Source: Drosophila persimilis
Lineage: Eukaryota; Arthropoda; Insecta; Diptera; Drosophilidae
NCBI RefSeq assembly: GCF_003286085.1
Contig: NW_020825288.1
Coordinates: 8,370,001-8,434,000 of the forward strand
Reading direction: 5' to 3'
DNA length: 64,000 nucleotides
Made by a program: the position numbers and the translations under genes. The notes below the pieces were generated by a model, which saw only the letters and a program-made list of their open reading frames with translations, was not told the DNA's origin and searched no databases. Positions 46,960-60,581 of this stretch are shown here, piece by piece (position 1 is the stretch's first letter; each line of letters opens with the position of its first letter).

Positions 46960-48683
46960 TATGCTGCGTGCATATGTGGAATGACCATGAATTACATAAA
47001 AAGCCGCAAATACCGAAGTCAAAATGCGTGGCGTGGCCTCAACGATTCTGTTGTGTTGTATGTACTCGTAGTATGCGTGTGGTGTATCTCTGTGTGTTTG
47101 TGTGTGCCAACTCAACCCATTGCCACTGCCTCAGCGAGTGCCAACGACAGTACAGTAGTCCTTGCAGTCCCTTGCAACATGCAAACGATTTCAGTCGGAA
47201 GCAGCAAAAAAAAATTCAAATATATATTGCAATCCTTTAGGCACGCGGAACATAATGAAACGAAAATGCTACTGTGGCAACTGCCAGAGCGAGCGGCAGA
47301 TGCAAGGACAGTAAGGACCAAGGGTGGACCAGCACTAGGACCAGGTCCAGGACCAGGAAAGTGCACAATGCAACGGCCACAGCCGAAGCCGAAGCCGTCC
47401 ATTTGCCATTTGCCGAATAAGAACACAAATAAATAGCAAGAATGAAATTCTGTATTCTGTGGCCGAACATTAAGTTACACTTTTGGATCGAGCATTCCAT
47501 TGGTATATATATAATATATTCCTACGATTTTTACATTATTAGACAGTGATATAATGTATTGATAGAGGTTTAATCTTTGGTTTCAGAAGCACTCATCTGA
47601 TAATTCTTAAATTGTTTCGTTTGTGACAAACTTCTGGCCACAGTCGCTATACCCTCTGAAAGGGCATAGAAATGTGAAAATATTTCTTTGGCCAACATTT
47701 TTACATCCTCGCTTTCTGGGTTGACCCCCCGCACTTGCCCACCGATTGCCAGAAATTTTTATACAAAAATGTTTTTATTTATTCTACTTGGTGGAGGCTT
47801 TCTCCTCCGCCACTGCAGTGGCTCGGGCTGCTCCCCGTCGCCGCCTGGTACTGGTAGTGGGCCTGGCTTGTGGCCGTCGGTTGATTTATATTGATGAATG
47901 TCCGTTTGTTCGTTAGTTCCGTCTTTGCAGACGGCCAAAGAGATTTACTTGTTCGGGCTCTGCAAGGCCAGAGGGCGGACGTGTGGCAGTTATTTTACTT
48001 TGTGCCTTTGCGTTTTGCCTTTTGTTGCCGCACTCTCGCACAGTCACTCATGTATGTATGTGTATGTAAGCCGAGTATGCCGCATCCGTTCTCGTATGTG
48101 TGTATGTGTGTGCATACTTGCATTCACTTGCTACTGTTGCTTATGCTCAGTGGCAGAAATTATTGCATACTTTACGGAAATTAACCGCATTTCCATTTCT
48201 TGCACGCACACAGGATGGCCGCGTCATCTCCTGCTGCTGCTCCTGCTGCTGCCCCTGCTCCTGCGCCCTCCTGCATGTGGAGCTCTTGTTGTGGCTGCTC
48301 CTCTGACTCCTGGCTACCTCCTGCTCGGAAGGACTGCTTCTCCTGCGTTTTCCCCTTGTGTATTTACAATTTTAATGACTTTATTTTTGTGCTTGCATAA
48401 AATATTTGCATACACTGGAGAAGACACGTACTGGATCAGGGGAATTTTTCATTGGGTTTGTACGAATAATATATAGTATTAAATAATATTGTTTATTTTT
48501 AGAAAGATTTTACCGAGCGGGGATACAAATGAAATGGTTTTCAGTAAATAATATAGTAAAATAAAAATAGCTAAATACTTTTATTGAAAAATCTGGGTCT
48601 AGGACTGGGTTGGCGATGCAATTCTATCTGTATTACAATAAAGGAATTGGGAAATTACAAAAAAATATACCATTTTCAGAGTA
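46584..48683. other. Intergenic stretch, no supported gene
   Basis: It holds a GA microsatellite at 46936-46958, a short hairpin at 47647-47669 and GT/ATGT-rich DNA at 48050-48115. Leu- and Cys-rich open frames around 47890-48480 come from CTGCTG-type repeats. Confidence 0.4.
47647..47669. repeat. Short hairpin CTATACCCT / AGGGCATAG
   Basis: Nine-base arms with one mismatch around a CTGAA loop. Confidence 0.65.
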
Positions 48684-48845
48684 TCAGAACATTGGCCTGG
48701 CCCGGACCTCCGTTTGCCTTTTTGGTACTTCAGGGCAGTCGCTGAGGCTTTCAGGTTTCTTTGGAGAGGGCTCCGACTCCGGCTCCGACTCCGGCATAGT
48801 GAAGGGAATCAGCCGTCGTCGTACAATCATATTTCTTTGTGACAT
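48684..48845 (-). CDS. Possible 53-aa protein, unrecognised
   Basis: The frame begins MSQRNMIVRRRLIPFTMP, continues with a repeat of Pro-Glu-Ser-Glu units (PESEPESEPSPKKPESLS) and ends EVRARPMF. A basic start, acidic repeat and basic end give it a designed look, unlike most frames of this length. Upstream on the same strand a TTTATAAATA lies about 65 bases before the ATG. An AATAAA lies at 48492-48497, about 190 bases past the stop. The acidic repeat is coded by a GAGTCGGAGCCG unit, so the frame may also be a by-product of that short repeat. No homologue is recognised. Confidence 0.35.
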   Translation of the reverse strand: MSQRNMIVRRRLIPFTMPESEPESEPSPKKPESLSDCPEVPKRQTEVRARPMF

Positions 48846-51800
48846 TTTCCATCTGCATTATTAATCAACTGGGGAGTATTTTAATTTATGTTGACATGCA
48901 CTTACATATTTATAAAACGCAACCATTAAAAAAAGAGAAGAAAATGAGAAGGGAAACAACATGCAGAATCATAATGAAACTGATTTTGGAGTTATTTTTT
49001 CATTATGGTTTGGGTAGGATTCGGGGGATTTTTTTGGCATATTCACATATTGGCCTGGGGAGACGTCTCAAAAATGGTAACCATTTGCCCTTTGCCTTTG
49101 TTCAGTTTGATTAAGTTTCCACCACACATATAGATTGGAAAACCTTTCACGTTCTCATTTGCGCTTTGAGTGGAAATGGAACGAGCAAACATGATGATGC
49201 CACCTTCCTTATCCGTATCCGTATCCATGGACGATGACCAAACCCGTCGTCGAGCAGTCAAAGGCTGGGTGGAGCTGGCTGTCGAGAGGTACGTGCGAAA
49301 TGGAGTCTCATTTCCGTTGATTCGCAGAGGAAAAAATGAAAAGGAATGAAAATTCCCATGCAAATCGAGAGAGGGAGAGGGAATGGTGCGGAGTGAAAAG
49401 AAATTGAAGAGATGAAGAAAACCAAAGCCTTGGATTACGTTTAGGCTACGTTTCTCGACAGGTAAGTCCGGCAGGACCGCCCACATGATTTGGCTGTAAG
49501 CCTTTACAAATTAGATGTCATTAAAGATGTATTATTTTTTGTTTTTTGAGGAAAGAATTTCATTAAAAGCGTCGCCAGGGCCAACAGACAAGACACCTTC
49601 AAATCAAATTGGAAGTGAGAATTATTATGAATATTGTGCAATGAATTCTTGTCGTTATACAATCGCAAAAGTTGATTGCAATGAGATAGTCATTCAGTTA
49701 TTCAATCATAGACAGGCAGACAGAGCAATTTCTTTGATTGGACTTTGCTGGTGCTGGTGCTGTTGCTGCTCTTCGATGAAGTTCAAGTACTGTTCGGAAA
49801 GGGCACGCGGCAATTGGCACCCCGGATGCGTAATCTATTTCAAACAGCGACCATGCAAATCGAAGCAGCTTTGGCCCTAGCCATCGACCCTCAACTGTCG
49901 ACTGTCGACTGTCGGATGTCGGATGCATCCAGGCACAATACAACACAATTTGCTGGTATATCTGCTGCTGGTTGCCCCTCTCTTCCCTGCCCTTCCCTTC
50001 GATTGCTGCCTGCCTGACAGCCCGTCTGTCTAACAGCGAGATGCATAGAGAAATTGCATATAAAATGCAGACAAATAACTTGCTCCCCATGTTTAGCGTA
50101 TGCCCCGAACGCCTGACATTAACAATGGAGCAACCAACCAACAGCCAGAAGCCAGCAGAATCAGCCAGAAGCAGCAGCAGCCAGCTGGCAATAAAATGTA
50201 ACAAACACATTGACTGCTGACAAATAGCATTGCCTGTCAATTCATCAAAAAAAAAATACAAAAAAATATATACAGGGAAAAAGAAGGAAAACTATTGACA
50301 GCCACACGCATCACAGGAAGCGCCAGAGGAAACAGAGGCACATCCTCATCCTTGCCACACTGCTGACTCGGCAGCGGCAGTGGCAAAAACAGTGGCAGCG
50401 TCAGTTTCCGCCGACTTCCAGCAAATTTGCTTAGCTGCCACACACCAAAGTTCGATTGCAGCGAGGCCGCAAGTGTGTCTTAGAGTTGAGAGACTTTTAC
50501 AAATTGTTTTGAAATGAAATTCAAACTGCATGCAAGGAACACGGTATTCCCATAGCAAACTCCTCCGACATCGTGCACCGCCAAGGGCTTTTTGCATCTG
50601 ACAGATACTAGGAGGACAGGTCTTTTAGGACATTAAATAGAAAGTCGACACCTTTGTGCAATAGTTCTCAGGCATTACTATGGTACGAGTATGTTTAGGT
50701 ATAATAAAGTGAAAAGAAAATTATAGAAATATAAATTTTAAATTAAGTACAATTAACTTTAAATCGCAAATAAAGCTTTAAACTCACGCCATAATTGTAA
50801 GAATAAGCCATGAATTCCCTTAGACCCTCTATCAGCCCTTACCTTTACTTCATTCATAACAAATTGCCTCAATTATAACCATTTGGCCAATGGCCCCCAA
50901 CTCTCCGAGCAGTTCTCCGTGTCTGGCGTAAGGGTATAAAAACTTTATTAAAAACTTTTCTGCCCAAGCCTTTTTATTATACCTTGTCTGCGTATTAGCC
51001 CTGCCCTGGCTTTATATACCTAAATATATACCTATTTATGTATATATAAATTGTTGTATTTGTGGATATTTATAAAATACACGCACATTTAGATGCCCCC
51101 GTGGCCGCAATACTGCACTCCAGGGGCGTTAAAGAAATCAAATTAAGAAAATTTTCTTTGGCAAAAGTTTTTGCGTCTGTTTAGAGTTTTCGTAATACTT
51201 CAGCGACGATCCGTCTGCCCGTCCGTCCGTCCGTCCGTCGGGTGCGACGCGTCTCCTAGCGCTTGTTTTTGTGCGCCCTTAGAGCCATTAGGGCTTGGGC
51301 CATGGCTTATTCTGTGGCTGCTGCCTGGTCTTGGCCCCATGTGGTTACTCGAAAATGCTAAATGGTCCCACAGCAATTGCAGCGCCAAACAACATTTTGT
51401 CTAATAAAAAAGAATCCAAGAAGGTGGCATTGCCTATAAAAAGCTCCTTTTTTTTGTTTGCTTGAAAGTGGAATTTGTGGACTCCCCCTAAACAGTTAAT
51501 ATTTTGTGGTTACATAACTTTTACTCTAATATATACGGACTTTTAGAGACAAGAACACAGATTTAAAGGCTTTTTCTGACTTGTAATGCGTGAAGGATGT
51601 ATCGATAAAGTGTAAATAAAGGCCAAACATGGATTTCCTTATCAGAAATAATTTGTTTAACACACTAGAAAATAAATAAATGTTATACAAATTAGTAAGT
51701 TCTCATAGAAAGATGTTCTATCTCTAATCTTGTGGTTATCTTTTTCTTTCTCAGTAGATCTATCCTTAAATATTCTTTGCCCGTTTATATTCAAACGATT

Positions 51801-54405
51801 TACTGTCTGGAGATTCGATTTGTCTAGAATATTGCCGTATATCTGGCTATTTCCTGATATCTTATAATATATATCAGGGGATTGTGGAGTTGTCTTAGAA
51901 TAGAAGTGGAAGAATAAATTGGAGTGTGGAAAATTTTTGTTTTCATATCAAGCAGCGGCAATGGCTCAAGAATCTTATCCCATCCATAATTTATGGTCAC
52001 AAACGACCATTGATTTCAAATTGTGCCAGATAGGTCAAAGGTCGTTTAATATTGTATTCTTGACACATTCATCTTGTTCAGTTTTCCTTCGATATATATC
52101 TATATTCATCTATAAGTAAGCCATGGAAATAAGTCTACCCACTTACCAAGGCCTCCTCCTTTTCAGTTAACCAGAAATTTCGAAGGTCAATTCAGTGGCT
52201 TTTGTGTTTATGGCCAGGGTCCAGGGTCTCCTGCTTTCACTTCAGCTGCAGCTCTGGCTCCTGTTGTTCTGTTGTATTGTTGGTTTTGGCCATATCCCTT
52301 TCAAGTTCAATAATGTCATAGAGCGTGTCGCAGGGCAGGCGTTCAAATTTATGGCCAAACGGTTGACCTGGAAGGCCCCGTGGCCTGGTGGCCAGAAGCA
52401 GCAGCACGTGCTCCTTCTGGCCGGGGAAATAATTTAGCCAAAAACATGTGAAGCTCGCCATATAAATTATGCACACGACACAACACATGGGTTTGCTTTA
52501 AGGTATTGTCTATGGGACCTGCCCTCCAATGCGACCCAGAAACCGAAACCACCAGCAACAGCAACAGCAACAGCAACAACAACAGACATAACTCACCGCC
52601 TGGCCTTTTATTTTATTGTATTTTATCTTTTGGATTACTTTTTGCCATGACCACAAGAAATAAACTTGAGCATCTTTGGGAAAACCCACAGCGGACAGGA
52701 AAAAAAGAAAAGATTTCCGTCCCATTGTTGCTGGTTGGAGGATGGAGCAGCTACTTGCTGCTCCTTTGGCCTGAGTGCGAGTATGCCCTGGAGGAGTTCT
52801 ACCCCGGACCCGGACCCGGACCCGCACTCGGACAAGGCAACAATTGCGCATGTTAACATACTTGTAAGTAGTTTTTCCACTTTGCCATATTCTCTCCCAT
52901 ACACTCCCCCACATTTTCCTGGGGGGAAACCACTGCTTGCCCATTGTCCATTGCCCGAATGCCTTTTGTTTTTGTAATTATCTGCACGTTATTTGTGGGT
53001 CAATAAAGTTTCGCCTCATAGTTCGAGGCTGTCTGTTCGTAGAAGCGCTTTTCCTCAGTTTTGGGCCAGGATTTATGGCATATGCCGCCTCGTTTTGTGG
53101 CTAATTTTCACTACCGTTGGCCATGCCATAGATCCGTAAACGCTTTCGCTTCTTAAAATAGCACCCCAACGATTTAATGGCTACTCAAGACAACTACTCT
53201 GTGGGATGTTGATTAATTTATTGATTCTATTCCAGCGATTCCATTCAGTAATTGTAGCCGCCTGTCAGGGGATCGTATTGCAGTAGATTTATAAGCACTT
53301 CTCTCGCTAGGAAATTCGATAGCGTGTCTTGCTTGGCTGGGTTTTCTTTTCCGGTGTGGCACTTGTACAAATCATTCATGATGAATTGCCCGGCAGTCGA
53401 TGCTTAATTATTTAATCCCCGCAAGGTGCCCGATACCACTATTGAGCTATCAAATTTCATACCACTTAATTGGCTCGGTTCTTCGATCGGTGGAAGATTA
53501 TTCCAGCAGGTAGTACTGTTCGTATCATGGCTAAATAAATAACGCTAATTTCCAGCTCAATCATTGGCGCATTGTTAACTCTAATAATTGCAAATAAACA
53601 AATGGCAAATGCCATGTTTTCATTGGGCATACCCCGCAGCCCCTAATTGATTATTACAGCTGATCGAATGGGCTAATAACACGCACTGCACTGAGGCTGC
53701 AATTCATTTTGTTTTTCAAACAATACACACAAACACACACAGCGCTTAACCGAATGTTGAACGATAATTAAAATGAAATTTTCAGGTTAAAGCACTTCTA
53801 TTTTTTGCATATTTTAACCAATCAGTCGCTGTATCGTTGTGTCGCCCCGTCCGCCTGTCAGTTTAGCCAAATAGTTGGTAAATTTATTTCCTAAATAAAC
53901 TGCACACAAAAGCCATTGGCCACGATGCCGACGCGGGGGGCCAGGCGGCATTAAGCTGACCAGAGCAAAAACAAAGAGAAAACAGCAAATTGAATGGCAT
54001 ACTCGTAAAGGGGGCAAAGCGAAATAAAAGAGAATGAAACTTGATAAAAGTAAAGCCAGAAGGAAAGTCTAGATTTGTCAATGAAGATTTTGATACCCTT
54101 TTCAAAGTGATTATAAGATTAGAAAATTAGTTTTCCGATTTAATGATGGATACTATGAAGTATATGTGTCCAGTGGCTCCTTGAAATACGAGTTCTTTAG
54201 ATGTTACAGGCACTACAGCGTTGCCAGATGGTGGAATACCTTCAAAATGTTTCGTAAACTCCGTTTATGGAGAGATCGAAGATCGGCGAACATCGAAAAT
54301 GGTAAGATGGATTCCTCGATGTATTGAACAAATGTAAATACAAGCAAAAACAACACTCATCCTAATTAAAAGATTATTTTGATTATTCTTATCATACCTT
54401 CCATC

Positions 54406-54425
54406 ATACCCTCTGGCAAGGGTAT
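54406..54425. repeat. Short hairpin ATACCCT / AGGGTAT
   Basis: Seven-base perfect arms around CTGGCA. Confidence 0.7.
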
Positions 54426-57400
54426 ACCAGAGAAGTAGAGGCAGGTAAAGTACAGGTGTGTGTCTCACACTCTCTCTTTCCCTTTCTCTCTCTTTTCTCT
54501 TTGTGTCTATATGTGGTAACGTCAATTGTTTAAAAGTGAAAATTCGATTTTGTGGTAAGGCAAAAGCCAATGTGAATAGGAATCGGAATGACAGGCAACA
54601 GCAACAGCACAAACAAATGGCGTGCCAAACCAAAAAGCAAAAACTTTTCTTTCCTTTTTTTACATTTTTCTGTGCAGCTAACAAATTTTTGCCCCCTGCT
54701 TTCCGTCCGTCGGTTAGTTTGAATTGTCCATAGTTATAGTTGTTGTTCGTGGTGATGCTTTGCGTCAGTGGCCGGACAGGAGCCTATTGTATGGCTGATG
54801 TGACCAGCAGGAAAAAACATTGAGCAAAAGTGTTAAAAAAACCTTAAAAAAAGGCCAAAAAGTGGAGTCCAAGACACCAGAGCTACGTGGTGAAAAAAGC
54901 GACAGGAGAGACGAACAGAGGGGGAGATTAACCCAAGTTGGAGGCTGTACCAGCAGCAGGACCTGTAGAAGCAGCAGTAGCAGTAGCTGGAGCTGGAGCT
55001 GGAGATGGTTCCACCACTAACAAGAAACGTAACGATAACGAAAAACAAACTTTAAAAATTGGATTCTTCATTTGCATCGGCAAATCCAATCAAGCCAACG
55101 TAAAGACCTCAGCCAGACACATACACAACATAAAGCCGGCTGCAGTCAGTCCACAGCCCAGTCCGGTTGCCAATCCCTCCAGTAGACAATGCCGTTCCCC
55201 CAGAAGCAGCCCCCACTTTTGCCAGTCAACCAACCACCCACAAGACCGTGTCGAGCGCGGTTCCCGTCCTGAGAATGGTCAGCGTTACGTATACGCCACA
55301 AGAGCTAGGGCCAGTGGCAGTGGCAGTGCCAGGAAGGAACAAAGAAAGAGGCAGCAGCATGAAAGGCTGAGAGAATGGGAGAGAGGAGACGAACAATAAA
55401 TGAAAGGTGTGTGCCTCATGTTTGTCCATACAGTTGACCATTGCTTATGGGGGCTGGATTGGGTTGGGTTGCCACTGAGCCCTCCGCCTCCTTCCCATTG
55501 CCCATTCCCCATTCCCCATTCCAGATCAGTTCCCCAACGAACCAATTCGCCCCATCCGGCTGAAAATTGGTAACGATTTGTATTGGAGTGGACCATGGAC
55601 CATGGACCATGGTCAAGCATAAAAGAGGCTGAGTCTCTGAGGCAGGCTCTGTTGTTGGCCATTGTGCACCGAGTGCCGAATCTTGTTTAAAAGTTTTTGT
55701 CTTTTTTGCTGTTCTCTTTTCAGGTTATTTTTTTTTCCAGGGAAGAGCTGGCATTGAATTGGGGATTGGGTGGATTGGGGAGGTGATGATGCAATGTGAA
55801 GGAGGGACACTGGGAAATTTTCTTATTTGTATGCCTGGCTCACCTGCCGTTATCCATCTGTCTTGTATCTTCATCAAGTTGGCCTGTATTAAGTCGTTTG
55901 TTGGTTTGCTCTTCTTCCTCTTCCTTCTTCGAGCTCCTTCTACTGCTCCTGCTGTTGTGCCATGTCCTTGCAGCAACAACATCGACAACGTTGTGGTTAT
56001 TCCGACGGTGAGCTGCTGGAAAAAAGTGTAGCATGCTTTTCAGAGCTGTTCGAGGCTTCGGTTATTGATTGCATCGGCATACGTTTGCCATTTTATTACA
56101 AGCCAAAAAATAGAGCAGAAGCGAAAAAAAAACTGCATCGCACCGCCTCACTTCTGTTCTCCGTTCGGACTGTGTTTCTCTTTTTTTTCGCCCCATTTTT
56201 GTGCCTCGTTAATTGCCTCAAAGCCAAACATTTGCGTCAGTCGAAAACCGCATCGACGTCGTGACAATGACAACGGCAACCGCCGCTTAAATTGCCCAAA
56301 ACCGCGACAAGAGGCCGCTCCGTTACTGGCTCTCCGGCGCTCTGGCTCTTGCCTCCTTATCCTTCTCTTTCGGTTAGAGTTGCGGCTGGCCGCGGGCACG
56401 GACAGGGACAGGGACACGGACAAGGACACGAACGGGCGCGGACATAGTCCAATGGAGCGTATAAGAAAACCATTCATTAGCGCTTATCAAACGGCACAGA
56501 CAGATCGGTCTCTGTCTCTGCCCCTGTCCCACCACCACCGCCACCACCCAATCAATGCTGTTTGATTTTAGCCCTAAACTACGCGTTTTTTTTGTCCCTT
56601 ACACCCTCAGAGCGGAGCGGCAATCGCTGACGTTTATTGTAAATGGCTGTCCAATGAAAATTGTTGTGGCCTATCAACGTCAGCGCGGTCACGGCCGGGC
56701 CGTGTGTCATTAGGTCCTGGCCGTCCTGAAAAAACTTGTGTGTTCGTTCGCCGGCCGAAAGTCGTGAAAAAAATATCTGCCATTTTTATCTGGGCCCATA
56801 CACTATGTCTATGGCTCCTCTGCTCGGGGTCCTGCGTCCTGTTGCTGTCGCTTGTTGCCATGCTTTAGTTTAATTGCCACTTGACAGAGTGGCCGAAACG
56901 GCACAAAGAAAAAAACAAGGAAAAGCTGCTGCTGGTCCCAGGACCTGGTCTGGGGCAGTGTTATCAATCAAATTGACTTTAGCCATATCCATCAGCACGT
57001 GTAAGCGAGGGCCAAGGGTGATGATAATGATTTTTTTTTATAAATGTCAAGTATCTCTTATAATTATAGGGAATATCGCTTAATTGGGGGCTTTGTGTGG
57101 AGCATTTAATTGTTTAATGGAGCCATAGATTGATTATCCATTCCAAAATGAACTGAATTTTAATCTACTTGGCATGATTTATATAAAGAAAAATAAATCA
57201 AAATGCATCCCAATTCAACTGCAATGTGTGCTCCATCAACCTGTTCGGCTTATTTGTACATAGCGTGCGCTAAGGACTAATCATTCGTCTTCTTAATACG
57301 AGAATCCTTCAGTTGGGATTGGGATCTCCTGCCTTCAGAAACTTCCTCAATGGCCAGCGTCAGAGTTTCAAATAATTATTACCAAGCCACCGCAAATTTG

Positions 57401-58200
57401 TGAAGCATTCTTGTTACTGGGCCGCAAATTAAAGCTTGAGTAAGTCAAACAGCAGAAACGAATCCTAATCCTGCAGAGAGAGAAAGAGAGGACTGACAGG
57501 AATGCTCGCTTATTGGTGATGACAACACACCGAAACCGAAACAGAAACCTAACGGATCTGCCAGTCCTTCCTTCAGTTTTGCAATTTGGCCATGGCCAGA
57601 ATGTTGTTTTATTTGAATAATTAAAAGGCGCACACATACTCGGATGTACATGTGGCGGAGTGAGAGAAGTGGGGACTGCCTGTCTGTTTGTCTGTCTGGG
57701 CTGTGGGCTGCAATGTTATCAGCGCCAAGGCTTACGGTAAAGGGAATTATGCATATGTATTTGTAAATCTAATGTCCTGCAGCACAGCGCAGAGGAGCAG
57801 GACGAAGGCCCGGCCCCAACGGCCACCAGCAGCCAACGAATTTATAACTGATTTCTGGTGATTTAGTTGGCATGCCAAATGCAATGAGTCGAGCGAAGGC
57901 TCCAGCCCCAGTCCCAGTCCCACTTCCAGTCGCAGCCCCAGTTTCATCCGAAGCTTTGCTGCCTCCTCTTGGCCACTTATTATGCAAAATGCCGCACATG
58001 GACCCACGACCAGAGGCGACAGAGGGAGTCGAATCCAAATGGTTTGGACATGTCATGACAGAGCGCGTCTCATTTATATTGCATGGACGGAATGCCTGTG
58101 AGGCAGCTGAGGCAGATACATAGATAGATACGATACGAGTAGATAGAGCCATGATGGCGGCTCGGATCGGATCGGATCTGATTGGATTGGATTGCGTTCC

Positions 58201-58224
58201 GTGTGTGTGTGTGTGTGTGTGTGT
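58201..58224. repeat. (GT)12 microsatellite
   Basis: A pure dinucleotide run. Confidence 0.95.
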
Positions 58225-58877
58225 GGGGCGGCTCACTTGAAATGCATTGAAATTCATGGCGAAAAAATGTGGCACAAGGCCGTGTGTCGGCATAAAAGTT
58301 AATTGAAATGCTATCAAAGCATATTCAATTAATTTAAATTAGTTCAGCGGCACAGAACAGAGCAGAGCCGAACGCATCGCAGCGGGACGCCCAGGGTGCC
58401 CGCAAGTTTCCCGCTTTTCCGATTTTCGCCGTTTCCCAGTTTTCCACGCTTTCAGTTTCCACTTTGCTGGCTGCGATGTTGGTGATGTTAATTATATGCG
58501 CCAAGGCTGCTCTGCCAAACCAACTAAATGGCAAAAGTTTGTTATGCCACACTACCCACTACCCACCTCCCCCTGACCCTTCACCCACCGCCGGCTGTCG
58601 GGGTGGAGCTGCCTCAGGCGCCTCCGCCTGCCAATGATAAGCATCCAGGGAAAGATCCTCTTTCTACCCGCCTTCATTAATCAATTATTGCAAACAATTT
58701 ATTGCCTTGTTTTTGGACCCGCCAAAAACAATAACCAGTGAAGCGCTTTGGCTCCCGGCGAAATATTTATTAAAAATAAATGCTTTACGAAATGTTTTAA
58801 TGTTAATGTAAAACAAACCGCCCCAAGCACAACTGTCAGTCAGTCAAGCAGTCAGCCAGGACAGCCCACGCCACGAG

Positions 58878-58944
58878 TCCATCTATCCATCCATACATCC
58901 ATCCATCCATCCATCCATCCATCCATCCATCCATCCATCCATCC
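58878..58944. repeat. (CATC)n tetranucleotide repeat
   Basis: About 16 units, slightly interrupted at the left end (CTATC, CATAC). Confidence 0.95.
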
Positions 58945-60535
58945 GTCAGTTAGTGTCGGTTCTGGGCTCTGGCAACTCAAGCTTAATTTCGATTGTAATA
59001 TTGTTTATTTCACATGTCTGTTCGGAGGAGGCTGTCAGCCATTTCCAATCAAAATGCAAATTAATAATAAACAAAAATGGTTTGACATTTACTCCGGAGC
59101 TACGATCAAGTTAAATTTCAATTAGCTGTCACACAGTAAGACTGCTTTGCAAATTAGACAACGAAAAGTGCAACTGAAGGGAGTTCTTTGAAATGAGCCT
59201 CATTCGCCATGGGCCATAGCCAAATACTGACAGTCTTGTTGAACTATAATTAGGGTTTCTATTACTTACTGTGATGCTGTGTAGAACTCGTAGTTCTATA
59301 GTCCTTGGAGCGGATACCGATACCCCTAGCAGCAGAAAGGACGCCATCAATTTATTTTGATGCAGTGCCAACAGTAATTAACTGAAAATTCTTCTGACTC
59401 TCGAAAGGGTTTAGGGGAGTAAAAGAGAATGGTGCTGAAAACGAGATTCCTTGTTGATGTTTGCTGATTTGAGTTGTAAATTCGAAGTACATGTTAACTA
59501 ATTACAAATGAAAGCCAACGCTAAGAAAAAGATATATGTGTGGCACTTGTTCCCACGCTCATCGCTGATAATGATGCCTAATGGATGTTTAACAATAGAT
59601 TGTAAGTATAGTCGAACCGCTCATAAGTAGCTCCATGTGTTCTTTTTCTCAAGTGGCCTCCTTCACGTGGACTGTGCTGTGTGCGAGGAGTACTGTTTTG
59701 GTTTGAAAGAATGTGAAAAATATGAAATTTTCTGAATTTATCTACAAGCAATGCTTGTTTTTACATTTTGGAATTACACACTTACGTATAAAATTATAAT
59801 TACCTATTCTGTTATCTGTTGTACATTGCAAGTATTGTTGCAAAATATTATAATATTTTAGTATTGCAAGCCTTTTTATAGTTAAGCATTCAAAAAGAGA
59901 GAGAGAGAGAGAGATATTGCTGAGACAATAAGTTCGGTTTACTCTTTAATTTGTTTGTGGGATTCATTTGCATGGTATTCGGTCAGGTTTTGGTATCTGT
60001 TAGCTTATTAACATTTTGCAGTTAGCATTTTCATAGAATTTCAGTGCATTGTTGGTGGGTGGGTGGCTGGACGTTTTGGTCAGCCACAGATGGTCAGAAG
60101 CATCTGGTCGGGTCCGACCCAACCCCTATCCTGACCCGACCCGACCCGACCTGGCCTGGCCTGGCTTGGCCTTTGTGTAACTAAATTATTTAGTTGTGTG
60201 GCCAGCAAGTAGTGGGGCACGGGACCCAAAACGCGACTACAACCACGACTGTACCACTGGCTGTCGGCAGTCGGCAGTCGGCACGCTGGCCAGAACGCAC
60301 TGACAGGCCAACCAGCGAGGCGCAGTGGAGTGGAGGAGGCATCAAATGATTGCCCCAGACACTTTATAATGCATGAGGTTCAGAGCCAGAGCCAGAGCCA
60401 GAGCCGGAACCAGCAACAGGAAAATGCCGCACAATGAGCATGAACACGAGTAACCAAATTATTTATATTTAAATTGTTTCGGTTGCTGCATTTGTTGTTC
60501 CTGCCTTTGAGTTTCATCTGTCTATTTGCCGTGCA

Positions 60536-60581
60536 CACAGAACAGAACAGACCAGAACAGACCAGTACAGACCAGAACAGC
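60536..60581. repeat. CCAGAACAGA minisatellite
   Basis: About four and a half units of ten bases, with one substitution (CCAGTACAGA). Confidence 0.85.

Noticed and set aside
49698-50261. Open frame of 187 codons on the - strand
   Set aside because: No recognisable domain; content reflects CAGCAG-type and GGGAAGG-type repeats.
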